The notes: a model not told the origin generated them from the sequence alone. 64,000 nt of DNA from Mesorhizobium loti (GCF_001510895.1 NZ_LPWA01000107.1:1-64000), one strand, 5' to 3'; counted from the first letter of the stretch, positions 46,320 to 56,253 are shown. Made by a program: numbers and translations.

Positions 46320-48447
46320 ATGGATCAAACGCTCAAGAACGCCGAGTGGCGGGTGGCTAATCTGGATTGCGAGCACGACGCTGCGGCGCTGCGGCGGGGG
46401 CTTTCAGGGCAGCCGGGGATCGCTGAGGTTGATGTCTACCCCAAGGGTGCCAAGGTCAGCGTGCGCTTTGATCCGACAAAGACCTCGGCAGCGGAGGTAC
46501 AACGGCAGCTCCGCGAGACCGGCTTCCCGGCCGAGCAGGGGCGCGACCTGCCGTCCCTGCCCAAGCCCTGGCGCAGTCTCAAGGTGCTCACCTCTGCGGT
46601 CTCCGGCCTGCTCCTCCTTGCAGGCTGGCTCGCGAGCATGGCGCCGGCTACCGAGGTCGCCTCGCTGCCCCTCTACATCGCGGCGATCCTGGTCGGCGGC
46701 TACTTCTTTGGACGCGAGGCCATCGAGGATCTGGCCTTCGAGCGGGAGATTGGCATCGAGCTGCTGATGTCGGTAGCCGCAGTCGTTGCGGCGGTTATGG
46801 GGCAGCCGGCGGAAGGCGCGATGCTGACCTTCCTCTACTCCATCTCCGAGGCGGCGGAGGGCTATACCGAGGAAAAGACGCGCTCGGCGATCAAGGCACT
46901 TATGGCGCTCGCGCCCAAGGTGGCCCTCGTGCGCCGGGAGGGCAGAGAGGTCGAGGTTCCCGTCGAGGAACTGCGCGTCGGCGACCTGTTCATCGCGCGA
47001 CCCCGCCAGTCGATGCCGACCGACGGTGAGATCGTGAGTGGCGCGTCGAGCATCAACGAGGCTCCGGTCACGGGCGAGAGCATTACGGTTGAGAAAGGCT
47101 CGGGCGATCGAGTGTTCGCCGGCACGATCAATGGCGAAGCGGCCCTGGAGGTCCGTGCCACGCGCACCCACGCCGATAATACGTTAGCCCGCATCATCCA
47201 GATGGTCGAGGCGGCGCAGGAGCGGCGTGGCCGCAGCCAACGCTTCATCGAACGATTCGGCGCCTGGTACAGCCCGGCCGTGCTCGGGCTCGGCATCCTC
47301 GCCGCCCTGGCGCTTCCGCTCGTCCTCGGCCTAGCATGGCAGGACGCGGTGATGCGGGCGACCGTGTTCATTGTCGCAGCCGCACCTTGTGCGCTCGTGA
47401 TCTCGATCCCGATCACGATGGTCGCCGCACTTGGTACGGTGCCCGCAATGGCGCGCTCGTCAAGGGCGGCATGTATGTGGAGGAGCTTGGGAAGGTGAGC
47501 GTTGTGGGTCTGGATAAGACCGGCACGCTCACAAGCGGTGAACTTCAAGTCACTGACATTGTGTTGACAGGGCGGGGCGACGGGAGCGTGGCCACTGAAG
47601 ATGCGCTGCTCGCGACAGCCGCCGCTATCGAGCTGCACAGCGAGCACCAGCTTGCCCGAGCGATCGTGCGCCGCGCCAACGAGGCAAACCTTTCAGTTCC
47701 GGAGGTGAGCGGCTTCCGGTCGCTGGCCGGGGCCGGCGCCGAAGCGTCGGTGGACGGGCGCCGCCTCCGGATCGGCAGCCCGGCGCTGTTCGAGGATCGG
47801 CTCAGTCCGTTGGCGGACATGAAGGACGCGATCGCCCAGTTGCAGGACGACGGCAAGACGGTCATCGTTGTTGGCGATGACCGCGCGGCCTGGGGACTCC
47901 TAGCCCTGCGCGACAACCTGCGCCCGAACGTCAAAGAAGCTATCGCCGCCTTGCATGCAGCCGGCATTCGCAGCGTCGTCATGCTGACGGGTGACAATCC
48001 GCGCACAGCGCGCGCGATCGCCAAGGACGCGGGTATCGATGAAGTGTTCGCCGAGTTGAAGCCCGAAGACAAGGTCCCACGAGTTCGTACGCTTGCAAAG
48101 GAACGCGGCCATGTCGCGATGGTTGGCGACGGCGTCAATGACGCGCCGGCCTTAGCGGAGGCGACGGTTTGGAATAGCCATGGGTGCCCCGGGGGCACCG
48201 ATGTCGCCCTGGAGACCGCGGACGTGGCGTTGATGGCGGACGATCTGGAAAAGCTCGGCTATACGTTGACACTTGCGCAGCGTACGCAAAGCGTTGTCAG
48301 GCAGAACCTCGCGCTGTCTGCAATCGTGATCGGTGCGCTGATCATCGGTGCGTTCGCCGGCGCCTTCTCGTTGCCGGCTGTCGTGGTGGCACATGAAGTG
48401 AGGAGTTCCTCGTCATCGCCTCGGGCCTGCGCATGCTACGGAGCTAG
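46320..48447 (+). pseudogene. P1B ATPase (Cd/Pb type) with APC motif, several frameshifts
   Basis: The N-terminal HMA-like domain has DCEHD instead of CxxC. The core shows APCALVISIPI in membrane segment 6 (APC in place of CPC), DKTGTLTSG, TGDNPRTARA and GDGVNDAPAL. A missing base near 47440 (ACGGTGCCCGC for ACGGCTGCCCGC) splits the gene at 47498. A +1/-1 pair near 48167-48192 garbles the conserved GIAMG..GTDVA region, and another indel near 48400 displaces the terminal EFLVIASGLRMLRS, whose stop is at 48445-48447. Adjacent to cmtR it would export Cd or Pb. As read it is not functional. Confidence 0.85.
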
Positions 48448-48507
48448 TCGCCTATGAAACTGGACACTTTGGAATGCCGGAAGACTCACCCTGGCAAGAG
48501 GTGACCG

Positions 48508-48942
48508 ATGTTTAGACATATCCTCGTCCCGACTGACGGGTCGGATCAAGCACAAGCGGCGGTTGTGCGAGCTATCGAGATCGCCAAGGAAATCAGTGCT
48601 CAGATCACCGTGCTCACCGTGTCCGAACCCTTTTATGCCTCGATTGTCGAACCGATGCGTGTAACAGACACTGCGGAGATTCATGACAGACAGGCCGAGG
48701 TCAACGCGGCAACGGTTCTCGGTCGGGCGAAGGTTGCGGCCAGTGCCGCCAACGTGAATTGCAGCACCATCCATCTTCAACACGACTCAGTTTACAGGGC
48801 GATTATTGAAACTGCGGATCAGCGAGGCTGTGACTTAATTGTCATGACCTGGCCCCGAAGACACACGATGTTGTCGCATTGGCATGAGAGTAAAACGGTT
48901 CGAGTGCTTAAGTACTGCACAGTCCCGGTCCTTGTTCTTTGA
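48508..48942 (+). CDS. Universal stress protein (UspA family)
   Basis: 144 residues, a single Usp domain: MFRHILVPTDGSDQAQAAV at the start, and near the end a region (VMTWPRRHTMLSHWHESKTV) in the place of the ATP-binding GxxG...GS motif, which is degenerate. Ends TVPVLVL as usual. AGAGGTGA lies before the ATG. It may be cotranscribed with the ATPase. The lost Gly residues suggest it does not bind ATP. Confidence 0.82.
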   Translation: MFRHILVPTDGSDQAQAAVVRAIEIAKEISAQITVLTVSEPFYASIVEPMRVTDTAEIHDRQAEVNAATVLGRAKVAASAANVNCSTIHLQHDSVYRAIIETADQRGCDLIVMTWPRRHTMLSHWHESKTVRVLKYCTVPVLVL

Positions 48943-49046
48943 ATAGACGTTCAATCCGTGCAGCGCAGACCGTGGCATGTAGGTAGGGGTTGAATGCTAG
49001 TGGATGCAATCTAACGCTTGGTGCCCGCGTCTGACGGGCTGCGGCG

Positions 49047-49236
49047 AACAAGGCTTATGTGCGCCTTCTTCCGCGGTCTCCTTCAAAACCTCGATGGAGT
49101 GGCGGGCACCGAACCGAATGCCCGAGGCATTCTGCCGGAGCTCATGCACACGGCTGGCTTCCGAAGTGTCGAAGAGACGCTCGTCATGCCGACGCCCAGC
49201 GGCTCGATTGCCCTCTATCGGAGATACCGCCCATGA
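49047..49236 (+). pseudogene. C-terminal fragment of a SAM-dependent methyltransferase
   Basis: About 60 residues (GTEPNARGILPELMHTAGFR; ETLVMPTPSGSIALYRRYRP) match the end of class I methyltransferases that sit near metal-resistance genes. The SAM-binding part is missing. Its stop overlaps the lspA start (ATGA at 49233-49236), so the two were once coupled. Confidence 0.6.
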
Positions 49237-49732
49237 CTGGAGGAACGCCGCGAGTCGGCTTCACTTTGGCAGCCCTTTGCACTCGCACTCGACCAAGTGA
49301 CGGAACTGGTGGCATTGGTCAGCCTTGAGCCCGGCGATGGGGTGCCCATTACGCCTTTCTACATGATGCGGGTCGGATTCAATTAAGGGCGTACCGTTCG
49401 GACTGCTTGCCGAGTTGTTCAGGGATCGTCCGCTGACGTTGGCGGCAATTACGACGGGGATCGTCGTGCTCCTGGCCTTTTGGCTCTGGCGAACGCCGCA
49501 GCGACCACAGTTGCTCGCGCTTGGCTCGATACTCGGCGGCGCGACGAGCAATGTCCTGGACCGGATTCGTGTCGGGGCAGTCGTGGACTACCTGGATTTT
49601 CATCTGTGGGGCTACCATTGGCCGGCATTCAACCTTGCGGACGCCGCGATTGTCTGCGGTGTGAGTGTCCCGGCGCTAGTCAACCTTATTGGCCGTCCTG
49701 AGCGTCAGGCGCCTCGGCGAGGACCTCGATAA
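49233..49732 (+). pseudogene. lspA: Signal peptidase II (LspA/PbrC-like), two frameshifts
   Basis: From ATG 49233 the frame shifts after about 14 residues (extra T near 49274) and again near 49386 (FN, stop, then KGVPFGLLAELFRD-like). The remainder reads GSILGGATSNVLDRIRVGAV and DFHLWGYHWPAFNLADAAI, which carry both catalytic Asp of LspA. In lead-resistance clusters a LspA-like protein (PbrC) is needed to process PbrB/lipoproteins. A second, intact lspA is at 52343-52870. Confidence 0.82.
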
Positions 49733-50099
49733 TCCGGCAAGTCGCGACTTTGCCATTATCGCACTCCTTGATCATCCGAGTGAGCTCAGTCCTCAGCCCG
49801 AGTAGCCGCCGGATTCTGCTCTCGACCGCTTGGAGCTGATCGGTAGCGATCCGGCTCACCTCATCGCAGGACGCCTCTGGCACCTCCTGCAGAGCGAGCA
49901 TCGTCTTGATGGCAGAGATATCGAAGCCGAGATCCCGGGCATGGCGGATGAACGTCAGCCGCCGAACGTCCTCTGCTCCGTAGAGGCGTCGCCCACTGCC
50001 GGTTCGGGGTGGCGGCGGTAACAGCCTGATCCGCTCATAATAGCGGATCGTCTCGATATTGACGCCCGTGCGTTTGGACAAGGCTCCGATAGTGATCAT
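49686..50099 (-). CDS. pbrR: MerR-family Pb/Cd sensor (PbrR/CadR-like)
   Basis: 137 residues from ATG 50099. HTH IGALSKRTGVNIETIRYYER; dimerisation helix; C78 (ASCDEV), C113 (KECDNG) and C121 (ATCRII) match the three Cys that bind Pb in PbrR691 (C78, C113, C122) and Cd in CadR. The 3' end overlaps that of the lspA ruin by 47 nt. Its box at 50106-50136 is nearly identical to that in front of the ATPase at 56014, so it should control both. Confidence 0.85.
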   Translation of the reverse strand: MITIGALSKRTGVNIETIRYYERIRLLPPPPRTGSGRRLYGAEDVRRLTFIRHARDLGFDISAIKTMLALQEVPEASCDEVSRIATDQLQAVESRIRRLLGLRTELTRMIKECDNGKVATCRIIEVLAEAPDAQDGQ

Positions 50100-50105
50100 C
50101 AGGGG

Positions 50106-50136
50106 TTGATCCTGTAGTGGCTACAGGAAGTAGGTA
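50106..50136 (+). promoter_or_regulatory. PbrR-type promoter/operator
   Basis: TTGATC (50106-50111), 19-nt spacer, TAGGTA (50131-50136). The spacer carries CCTGTAG-TGG-CTACAGG (50111-50127). It is identical in 14 of its first 15 bases to the box at 56103-56073 on the other strand. It reads toward the MAPEG-type fragment and lies 11 nt upstream of the MerR start. Confidence 0.75.
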
Positions 50137-50244
50137 TAGCAATTGACCGGAGGAGTGTGAACCCGAGGACATTGCTGACTCCCGGCAGCGGGCTTGGCCA
50201 GATCGAGCCGCTCGGCAGAGGACAATGCAGTGGGAGAATTGGTC

Positions 50245-50586
50245 GTGACGTTTAGTTCGGACCAGATGGGCATCATTCGGGCTTCCGCTCTCGCGCTGGC
50301 GCTCGCCACAGCCGGCCTTGCGGCTGGCTATGTCTGGTTGCCTCCCGGCTTGTTCGAACTCAATCCGGCCATGGATTTTGGGGAACGGATCGCATTTGCG
50401 CTGAAGGTGGATCTTCTCGTGTTCATCTGGCTGGCCGGCTGCGTGGGGGCGGTGAGCAGAGGACGGTTCTATTGGCCAGCAGATATAAGGGGCTTGGCCT
50501 TTGGGCGTCGATCATCGCTGCTTATCGCCAGCTCTCTTTGGCCAAGGAAATCGGAGCCGGAGCGCGCGGAACGCCCCGCGCATTGA
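50245..50586 (+). pseudogene. MAPEG-family membrane protein, truncated
   Basis: From GTG 50245 (GGGAG upstream) about 80 residues match MAPEG-like proteins of metal islands: ASALALALATAGLAAGYVWL, LNPAMDFGERIAFALKVDLL, AVSRGRFYWPADIRG. The rest of the family (third and fourth segments) is missing: after 50490 the sequence becomes unrelated. It lies downstream of the PbrR-type box. Confidence 0.6.
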
Positions 50587-50770
50587 CGGTGCCGCTGTTG
50601 CATGTAGCTTACCGGGTTTGGACCGTCCCACGCCGTGGCCAAAGCCGGTCGATGAGCCGCTCCAGAATGCTCGATCCTTATTGGCATACATGCCGCTTTG
50701 ATCGAGGCGCTACATTGCCAACCGTAGGGCGGTCAAGCTGGTTCGTTTCCCGCCCATAGGATGACACGCT

Positions 50771-51127
50771 GTGATCGGATCAAAAGGGTTTGTCTTGTTC
50801 GCATTTTTGCTGACGGTCACTTTGACCATTCCGATGCACGCCGCGGCTGCAACGAGGGATTATCCTACGGCAGTTGTCGTTGACTATGTTTTGGGTTGCA
50901 TGAGGTCGAATGGACAGACGCGAGATATGCTGGAACGCTGCTCGTGCTCCATAGACGTCATCGCCTCGCTTCTTCCCTATGAGAGATATGAAAGCGCCGA
51001 AACTGTCAGGCGGATGTCACAGATGACCGGTGAGGCTGGCGGGATATTCAGGGAAAGCGCGCCGGCCAAAGCCGCAGACGCGGAGCTAAGGCGCGCGCAG
51101 GCGGAAGCCGACGTACGCTGCTTCTAG
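50771..51127 (+). CDS. Secreted Cys-containing hypothetical protein
   Basis: 118 residues from GTG 50771 (AGGA 9 nt upstream). Signal peptide FVLFAFLLTVTLTIPMHAAA. The mature part has four or five Cys in the pattern GCMRS...ERCSCSID...RCF, and a conserved-looking core DYVLGC...ASLLPYERYESAETVRRM. I recall similar proteins in alphaproteobacteria near periplasmic redox genes but do not know the function. No frameshift. Confidence 0.6.
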   Translation: MIGSKGFVLFAFLLTVTLTIPMHAAAATRDYPTAVVVDYVLGCMRSNGQTRDMLERCSCSIDVIASLLPYERYESAETVRRMSQMTGEAGGIFRESAPAKAADAELRRAQAEADVRCF

Positions 51128-51289
51128 TCTGAGTCCAGGGCTACTTTCACGCACAGCCACGCTATCCTGAGCTTCTGCTACATGGCCTGCTTCGCTGGCA
51201 CGAAGACGATGCGGTCCCGCACGCGACTTTCGGCAGGCACGCGCTGCGTTCGAAGCGATCCGCGGAGAGCCTCGCCAGGCTACTCGGAC

Positions 51290-51466
51290 ACGGCATGGCC
51301 CACCTAGACCCGTAGAGTCTGCAGCGCAGGGACGATCCGCATATGCGCAGTCCGAAGAGATCGGCAGCAGTTCTGTGATCCCTTGGAAGACTCCCAACAA
51401 GGCAACCTTGCCATAGCCCGAGGTCACGAATCCAATGTCGACGCCATGCCTACAGGCCTCCGTCAT
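51290..51466 (-). pseudogene. uppP: 5' fragment of undecaprenyl-diphosphatase (UppP/PbrB-like)
   Basis: From an ATG at 51466 the frame gives SGYGKVALLGVFQGITELLP, the hallmark N-terminal motif of UppP/BacA, then SS and, after a frameshift, AHMRIVPAL. The rest of the gene is lost. In lead-resistance clusters PbrB is a UppP-like phosphatase that supplies phosphate to precipitate lead; with PbrR and LspA nearby this fragment supports a decayed pbr cluster. Confidence 0.7.
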
Positions 51467-51479
51467 GTACATTCCTCTA

Positions 51480-51775
51480 AATTGACGAGCGACCATTCGA
51501 ATGTGCGGAGGAAGGGTACGCCCCGCGCACCAGGAAGCGGCATACAAACCGACCCAAGGCAAAGGCGCTGCCGAGAAGGAAAGCCCCGAAAGGCCCTCCA
51601 ATCCGCGCCAGCGCCAATCGCCCATCAATGCAACAGGCAAGCGCAGCAATCCCGTCATGGCGAAGCCGAAGACGACGACCAGCGCGCCACCGATCAGGTT
51701 CGCTTCGATCTGGTACCGCTGCAGTAATCCACCGAGCGCCATTGCACTGAGCCCGAGCAGAACAAATTCAGGCAA
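51480..51775 (-). pseudogene. ccdA: Middle fragment of a ccdA-like gene
   Basis: Reads FVLLGLSAMALGGLLQRYQI, EANLIGGALVVVFGFAMTGL and then, after a frameshift near 51600, GPFGAFLLGSAFALG, which are central segments of CcdA. The start and end are missing. The N-terminal piece at 17436-17624 is a separate remnant. Confidence 0.65.
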
Positions 51776-51915
51776 CCGTGGCGTGATTCGCGAACCGAAA
51801 CCGCTGCGCACCCTTACTGATGGTGAGCGCCAGGCTTTCGAACGATCACCTCGTCTAGGTGTTTGATCCCAGGCTTTGATGGCGCATCATTGTCGTCCGA
51901 ATCAAAGGATGCGCT

Positions 51916-52332
51916 ATGGGCCAGGTTCTTCATGGGAGCGCCACCACGACAGAGGCGGTCCGTCGAGCGATACAGCATAGTCAAGAGAGCCTAAGAGCGC
52001 TGGCGAAGCGATACGGCGTCGATCAGAAGACGGTTAGGAAGTGGAGGAACCGGACGTCGACCGCCGATCTTCCGACAGGCCCAAGAGAACCGCGCTCAAC
52101 AGTGCTCTCTCCCGAGGAGGAGGCCGTCATCGTCGCCTTTCGGAGGCATACATTGCTGCCGCTCGATGATTGCCTCTATGCCCTTCAACCGACGATCCCG
52201 CATCTGACGCGTTCGTCGTTGCACAGGTGCCTGCAGCGCCATGGCATTTCACGCCTGCCAGAGGTGGAAGGCGACAAAGAGCCGAAGAAGAAGTTGGTCG
52301 CTGGTGTGTCCGACAGGCAGGGTTCGCTTTAA
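51916..52332 (+). pseudogene. IS481-family transposase, N-terminal part
   Basis: The product starts MGQVLHGSATTTEAVRRAIQ and has the HTH of IS481 (SLRALAKRYGVDQKTVRKWR) and the region TLLPLDDCLYALQPTIPHLT, up to LQRHGISRLPEVEGDKEPKK. The DDE core is absent: the frame ends at 52332 about 20 codons after the match stops. AAAGGA precedes the ATG at 51916. A truncated insertion. Confidence 0.85.
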
Positions 52333-52342
52333 CGTGGGCTCA

Positions 52343-52870
52343 CTAGGTGAGCCCTGATCGCTTTAGTCTCTCCTCGATCACGATCATCCATTTCGCAGGC
52401 CAAAAAGAGCCTGCGATAAGTACGATGACGCCGATCGTGATCATCGCGTCCGCCGTGTTGAAGGCAGGCCAGTGCCAGCCACCGACGTGGAAATCTAAAA
52501 AATCGGTGACAGCACCTTGGCGCATCCGATCCAGCACATTGCCCAGAGCACCTCCCGCAACCAAGCCGAGGCCAATTGTCTCGGAGCGCTTTGCCGTTCT
52601 CATGGCCCAGATCAGAAGCCCGGCGACAATCACCAACATGATTCCGGCGAGCACCAGCGGGCGCTCAAGGAAAAACTCACGGAACATCCCGAAGCTGACA
52701 CCCGTGTTGAAACCGAGCGTCAGATTGAAGAACGGTGTGATTTCTATCGTGCGCGGCGGCACCATCACAATATTGAGGATCACCCATTTCGTGACAGCAT
52801 CAGTCGCAAGCGCGGCAACTAGTGAACCGCCGGCCAGTACCGCTCCTCGAATCAACTTCGGATAAGCCAT
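52343..52870 (-). CDS. lspA: Lipoprotein signal peptidase LspA
   Basis: 175 residues, four membrane segments. The catalytic Asp motifs NVLDRMRQGAVTDFLDFH and PAFNTADAMITIG are intact. The start at 52870 has AAGGA upstream; an alternative ATG at 52891 has none. LspA cleaves prolipoproteins after lipidation. It follows the four-HMA ATPase on the same strand (83 nt gap), the gene order of PbrA-PbrC type lead resistance. Confidence 0.9.
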   Translation of the reverse strand: MAYPKLIRGAVLAGGSLVAALATDAVTKWVILNIVMVPPRTIEITPFFNLTLGFNTGVSFGMFREFFLERPLVLAGIMLVIVAGLLIWAMRTAKRSETIGLGLVAGGALGNVLDRMRQGAVTDFLDFHVGGWHWPAFNTADAMITIGVIVLIAGSFWPAKWMIVIEERLKRSGLT

Positions 52871-52952
52871 AGTCAAATCAGTCCTTACCATGCGGGCTGT
52901 TTTCCCGAGCCCGGCAATTGCTGGGGCAGAATAGAATCGGAACAGCCTTGAG

Positions 52953-55900
52953 CTATGCCGGCGCAGTCTTGGCGATCGCGGGGCGTGACGCTGGTGCGGC
53001 TCCAGCTCCGCCTGAGGGGCCGCCCCGTTCAGTGCTCGTCTGATCACGGTTGAGCAGGCGCAGGCCGTTAAGGACCACCAGCAATGACGCGCCGACATCG
53101 GCCGCGATGGCGCCCCACAGGGACGCAAGACCAATCACTGTCAGGGCCGTGAACACCAGCTTTACGGCGATGGAGAAGCCGACGTTCTGTCGAATGACCG
53201 CGAGCGTCGCGCGCGAATGGCGCACCAGCCAGGAGAGTTTTGAAAGATCGTCCGACATGAGCGCCACATCGGCTGTTTCAATGGCGGCATCGCTGCCCAT
53301 GGCACCCATGGCGATGCCAAGATTTGCACGCCCCATAGCGGGAGCATCGTTGACACCGTCACCAACCATCGCGACCGATCCGTGGCGCCGCACAAGATCC
53401 TCGACCGCCGCGACCTTATCGCCTGGCAGAAGTTCTGCTTGGACCTCATCGATGCCGGTCTGCTTGGCAATCGCCTCTGCGGTCGCCCGGTTGTCTCCCG
53501 TAAGCATCACGACGTGCTTGACGCCGGCGCGGTGAAGCGCCGCAACGATCTCCTTTGCTTCCGGCCTGACCGCATCAGCGACGGCGATGAACCCCCAGAC
53601 ATCCTCTCCATCGCCGACCGCTACGATGGTGCGACCGGCACTCGAAAGGGCATCAGCCCGCTCTAGGACAAGGTCCGAGCTGATACCCCGCTCCGCAAGG
53701 TAGCGGCGCGAGCCAAGCCAGACCTCGCGGCCGGCCACGCGACCCGTAACGCCTCGGCCCATTATCGCCTGGACGCTCTCGGCAGGTTCCGCGGCAATCT
53801 TGAGTTCGCTGGCCTTCGCGAGGACGGCGTGCGCAATCGGATGCTGGCTACGTGCCTCCAGAGCCGCTGCCAAGCGGAGAAGCTCCGTTTCGCTGCGGCC
53901 ATCGAGCGGCACAATCTCGACCACCTGCGGCCGCCCCTCGGTGAGCGTGCCTGTCTTATCCATCGCAACGGCTTTGATGTGAGCAGGTGTTTCGAGGTGG
54001 GTACCGCCCTTCACTAGGATGCCCTGCTTCGCCGCTCCGGCGAGCGCCGCGACGATGGTCACCGGCGTCGAAATCACAAGGGCGCAGGGGCAGGCGATCA
54101 CGAGAAGCACGAGTGACCGGTAGAACCAGACGTCCCAAGCGCCGCCCAACAGCAAGGGTGGAGCAAGAAAGACCGCAATGGCGAGCACCATCACGACGGG
54201 CGTGTAGATGCGCGCGAACTTCTCCACCCATTGCTCACTCGGCGCGCGTCGGCTCTGAGCCGAGCCGACCATTCGGATAATCTGGGCCAGCGTCGTGTCG
54301 TTCGCCGCCTTGGTGGTTACGACATCAAGTGCGCCTTCGCCGTTGATGGTACCCGCGAAGACCTCGTCGCCCTGCGTCTTGAACAGAGGGACGCTCTCGC
54401 CGGTGATCGGCGCTTGATTGACTTCACTTTCGCCGGCGGCAATTCGTCCATCCAGCGGCACCTTGTCGCCCGGCCGGACGATTATATGCGCTCCAACCCG
54501 AACCTCGGCCGCCGGGACATCGCGCTCCGAGCCGTCTTCGAGCCTGACGCGCGCGGTCGGCGGAGCGAGTTCCATGAGGGCCGCAACCGCTCGGCGCGCA
54601 CGGCCCAGGCTCCAAGCCTCGAGCGCCAGAGCCAATGCGAAAAAGAATGAAACCGTGGCGGCCTCGAACCAAGCGCCAATACCTATGGCTCCCGCGACCG
54701 CGACGGTCATCAGCAGATTCATATCGGGACGCAGTCGCTTGGCGGCGAGCCATGCCTTGGGCGCGACATAGCGTGCCGCGAACAGCACTGCGAGCGCGTA
54801 GAGGATGATGCTTGGCAGGGGAGTGGAGCCCAAAGCATGTTCGCCTGGCTCAAAAGCCGCAATGACGCCGCCTCCGAGCCACGCATGGATTGCGAATCCT
54901 AGTGCGGTGAATACACCACTCGCTGTCGTCAGCCACGATTGCACGCGCCTGCGCCGCTCTTCGGCCTGTGCGGCTTCGCTGGTGTCGCCTTCGGTCCAAG
55001 GCTCAGCCTGCAGACCTGCGCGAGCTACTGCCTTCTCAATGCGAGTCTCGAGGGCCGGATCGGGTGTCATGTCGATAGACATGCGACCGTTGAGGAGATC
55101 GAACGCGAGCTTGTCCTCCCCGACGAGCGGACCAACTTCTCGCTTCAGTGCCGCGATCTCGTCGGCACAATCCATGCCGTGAATGCGAAACACGACTTGA
55201 CCGGTCATGTGCGTCGGGATCGGCGGGCTGAGGGCCTCCTGGACCTTTGCCGAACAGCCGCACGCGGCCTCATCCGAGGCTCCTGCCGGCTCTGCCGCCC
55301 CAGCCGGGACTGCTGGCGGCGACCACCGCTCGGCGCGCATGCCGGTTCGGGCTACTGCTTTTTCGACCGCGTCCGAATCCGCGCGGTTCTGCGGACCTAC
55401 GGTCATCATGCCTCGCACCGTGTCGAAGGCGAGCTTGTTCTCACCAACGAGGGGCTCCAGTTCCCGCGTGAGCTGAGCCACTTCGTTCTTGCAGTCGAGA
55501 CCATGGACTCGATAGAGCAATGTCTCGGCCTCGCCGTCCCCAACAAGGGCTATACGCATTCCGGTCGTGCGACGCGGCGGATGATATCGTCGACTGTCGC
55601 TTGGCGTTGCGGCGCCACCGTCATCATCCCCTTCGCGGTATCGAAGGCCAGCCGATCCTCGCCCCCAACAACCGGACCGATCGCGCGCTGGAGCGCCGCG
55701 ACTTCGTTCTTGCAGTCAAGCCCTTCAACCTGGAAAAGCAGCGCCGATCCGGACGGCCGAGTCGGCTCCGGCAGAAGATGCGCGCGCATTCCAGTAGTAT
55801 CGACCGCGCGAATGATGGTGTCGGCCAGAGCAGTATTCCCGATCATCACCTCCATCAGGCCCGCATTAGTGTCGAAGGCCAGCTTGTCCTCGCCTCCGAT

Positions 55901-56014
55901 AATTGGCCCCACAGCGGCCCGAAGCGCGCGAACCTCATTCTGGCAATCCAAGCCACCTACTTTGAAACGCAGCGAGCTCGGTGTGCTCATCGTCGCGGCA
56001 TCAACTTCTTTCAT
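52953..56014 (-). pseudogene. Very large P1B ATPase with four tandem CxxE domains, one frameshift
   Basis: From ATG 56014 (GGAAGGA upstream) four HMA-like repeats precede the core, each with a Cys-x2-Glu signature: GLDCQNEV (C24), GLDCKNEV (C101), GLDCKNEV (C175) and GMDCADEI (C283); an ACGC motif lies in the last linker. A base is missing near 55555 between repeats 2 and 3; corrected length is about 1020 residues. The core is canonical: CPC (ACPCALVISTPV), DKTGTLTEG, TGDNRATAEA, GDGVNDAPAM. With PbrR-type control and lspA behind, it is probably a Pb/Cd/Zn exporter. The downstream frame (52953-55559) is intact by itself. Confidence 0.88.
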
Positions 56015-56072
56015 TTGTATCCTTCCGGTCGCGGTTCGTGCTCGGCTGCCGACTTTCTGCCCGCGCCAAACG

Positions 56073-56103
56073 ATCATACATCCTGTAGGCACTACAGGAT
56101 CAA
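56073..56103 (-). promoter_or_regulatory. PbrR-type promoter/operator of the large ATPase
   Basis: On the minus strand TTGATC (56103-56098), 19-nt spacer, TATGAT (56078-56073). CCTGTAG-TGC-CTACAGG lies inside (56098-56082). Its transcript starts about 55 nt before the ATG at 56014. Near-identical to the box at 50106. Confidence 0.82.
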
Positions 56104-56136
56104 GAGCGACGCTTCAGCAGACGCGCCCTCTCTTTT

Positions 56137-56244
56137 TCACTTCGGCTTGCCAGCGACCGCCGCGAGCACGAGAACGACGGTAACGAGCAGGCCGAAAACG
56201 CCCATGCCCCACATCACCTCCCCGCCCATCATATCTTGCATCAT
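56137..56244 (-). CDS. Met-rich single-segment small membrane protein
   Basis: 35 residues: MMQDMMGGEVMWGMGVFG followed by a hydrophobic helix (LLVTVVLVLAAVAG) and a short basic end. Small Met-rich membrane proteins like this occur beside metal ATPases; the Met residues could bind soft metals. It is in frame with the P450 fragment upstream, so a longer fusion reading is possible, but the start at 56244 fits the family. Confidence 0.5.
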   Translation of the reverse strand: MMQDMMGGEVMWGMGVFGLLVTVVLVLAAVAGKPK

Positions 56245-56253
56245 CCATTGGCG

